Shown one piece after another: positions 62,866 to 64,000 of a stretch of 64,000 bases of DNA; positions within the stretch are counted from its first letter, which is position 1; each line of letters opens with the position of its first letter. The notes under the pieces were generated by a model. The model was not told the DNA's origin, ran no database searches, and saw only the letters and a list, made by a program, of their open reading frames with translations. The stretch is from positions 1-64,000 of the forward strand of contig NZ_FNVO01000028.1 of the NCBI RefSeq assembly GCF_900108175.1, read 5' to 3'. The DNA is from Thermomonospora echinospora (GTDB taxonomy: Bacteria > Actinomycetota > Actinomycetes > Streptosporangiales > Streptosporangiaceae). Made by a program: the position numbers and the translations under genes.

Positions 62866-64000
62866 GTGATAGCGGGACAGGACCCAGGTGATGACCGGGC
62901 GAAGCTGATGCTGCCCCAGCTCAAGCTGGACGACCTGCTGACGGAGCTGCAGGCCCGGTTGGAGACCGTGCGCTCGACCCGCGACCGCGTGCACGCGCTG
63001 CTGGAGGCCGTGGTGTCGATCGGCGGCGACCTCGACCTGGAGACGGTGCTGCACCGTATCACCGAGGCGGCCACCACCCTGGTCGACGCCCGCTACGGCG
63101 CGCTGGGGGTGATCGGGGACGAGGGCGAGCACCTGATCCAGTTCGTCACCGTGGGGGTGACCCAGGAGGAGATCGACAGGATCGGGCACTGGCCGCACGG
63201 CCACGGCATCCTCGGCCTGCTGATCAAGGAGCCCCGGCCGCTGCGGCTGCACGACCTGGCCGAGCACCCCGAGTCCTACGGCTTCCCGGCCGGCCACCCT
63301 CCGATGCGGGGGTTCGTGGGGGTGCCGATCCGGGTCCGCGACGAGGTGTTCGGCAACCTCTACCTGACCGAGAAGGCCGGCGGCGGCGACTTCGACGAGC
63401 AGGACGAGATCGTGCTCACCGCGCTGGCCACGGCCGCCGGTGTGGCGATCGAGAACGCCCGGCTGTACGCGGCCGGCCGGCGACGCGAGCGGTGGCTGGC
63501 GGCCTCCGGGGAAGTGACCACGGCGCTGCTGTCGGGCCGTGCGCCGGCCGACGTGATCGCGCTGGTGGCCGAGCGGGCCCGGCAGATCTGCGACGCGCGG
63601 CTGTCGATGGTGGCGCTGGCCGACGAGGCCGCCGGGACGTTCGTGATCGAGGCCGCCGCGGGCCCGGACGCCGACCGGCTGCAGGGCCTGCGGGTGCCCC
63701 TGGAGCAGTCGGTGGCCTTGCGGGTCTATCGCTCCGGGGAGCCGTCCTCGCTGCTGGAGGGCCAGGCCCTGGCCGGTGACCTGGAGGTCGGGCCGGTGCT
63801 GATCGTCCCGCTCGGCACGGGCACGGCCGCCCGCGGCGTGATCTGGGTCGGCAACGCGCCGGACGCCCCACCATTCCGGCAGGACACCGTACGGCTGCTG
63901 GAGGCGTTCGCGGGCCCGGTTACGGTGGCGCTGGAACTGGCCGAGCGGCGCAGCGACGCCGAGCGGCTGACCCTGCTGGAGGACCGCGACCGGATCGCCA
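62866..64000 (+). CDS. GAF-domain sensor histidine kinase, DevS/DosT-like, N-terminal part
   Basis: At least 378 residues visible; the gene runs off the window before the kinase core. GTG 62866 opens a frame with LDDLLTELQARLETVRSTRD, then a first GAF domain (about residues 55-205, with ARYGALGVIGDEGEHLIQFV, then HGILGLLIKEPRPLRLHDLA and FPAGHPPMRGFVGVPIRVRD). A second GAF domain follows (about 210-360). The first GAF has the HPPM segment with the heme-proximal-type His of DevS. It probably senses redox, O2, NO or CO. Confidence 0.9.
   Translation, partial: MIAGQDPGDDRAKLMLPQLKLDDLLTELQARLETVRSTRDRVHALLEAVVSIGGDLDLETVLHRITEAATTLVDARYGALGVIGDEGEHLIQFVTVGVTQEEIDRIGHWPHGHGILGLLIKEPRPLRLHDLAEHPESYGFPAGHPPMRGFVGVPIRVRDEVFGNLYLTEKAGGGDFDEQDEIVLTALATAAGVAIENARLYAAGRRRERWLAASGEVTTALLSGRAPADVIALVAERARQICDARLSMVALADEAAGTFVIEAAAGPDADRLQGLRVPLEQSVALRVYRSGEPSSLLEGQALAGDLEVGPVLIVPLGTGTAARGVIWVGNAPDAPPFRQDTVRLLEAFAGPVTVALELAERRSDAERLTLLEDRDRIA

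Overview
High-GC actinomycete DNA, probably from the Streptosporangiales/Thermomonosporaceae side. The grounds are very strong G/C at third codon positions, frequent GTG starts, and families typical of mycelial actinomycetes: DUF397/XRE pairs, BTAD regulators, DUF2637 and SCO3933-type mobile-element proteins. The genus is inference only.

The left 27 kb is two actinomycete integrative and conjugative elements (AICEs) lying side by side. AICE-1 (about 320-10440) is cut on its left by an IS3-family insertion. It encodes a membrane protein remnant, a zinc-binding RRQRL-type protein, a DUF2637 protein, a TraB/FtsK translocase, a C5 DNA methyltransferase with a second gene embedded in another frame, a primase-polymerase and its helicase-like partner, Xis and Int. 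AICE-2 (11564-27100) sits in the 3' end of a tRNA-Phe gene and is bounded by an exact 44-bp repeat. It carries an AT-richer restriction-modification cargo, a regulator with clustered operator-like sites, SCO3933-type, TraB, DUF2637, RepSA, Xis and Int genes. A hairpin with an almost invariant loop lies before one key gene at each of three places: twice in AICE-1 and once in AICE-2.

27-33 kb holds tRNA-Phe and tRNA-Asp, a histidine kinase without an adjacent response regulator, a small membrane protein, and a giant BTAD/NB-ARC/TPR regulator with a 23-unit His-Pro heptapeptide linker. 33-37.5 kb has an EF-hand protein and a three-subunit molybdenum hydroxylase of the PaoABC type.

37.6-47.4 kb carries two sulfur operons: ssuC-ssuB-ssuA-ssuD on the plus strand, and cysteine dioxygenase, rhodanese, FMN reductase and flavin reductase on the minus strand. 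Each is preceded by a short leader-peptide gene sharing HVDLRRQASALCP and by a near-identical promoter/operator element at the same spacing. A whiJ-like regulatory cluster (XRE, two DUF397, HATPase) lies between them.

47.4-54.4 kb has a sugar-binding lipoprotein, an MreB-like ATPase, a nucleotidyl-cyclase/effector-associated-domain protein, a lasso-peptide-type B2 protease coupled to a 21-codon ORF, a DUF488 protein and a CASTOR/POLLUX-like ion channel. 54.5-60.4 kb is a PTS polyol locus (HPr, GatD-like dehydrogenase, mannitol-type IIA, IIB and IIC, 1-phosphofructokinase-like kinase, DeoR repressor). The right end has a metallophosphoesterase, a pyridoxamine-oxidase-fold protein behind a DosR-box-like palindrome, and a divergent DevR/DevS-like two-component pair; the kinase runs off the window. 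Several minisatellites lie in the chromosomal half.
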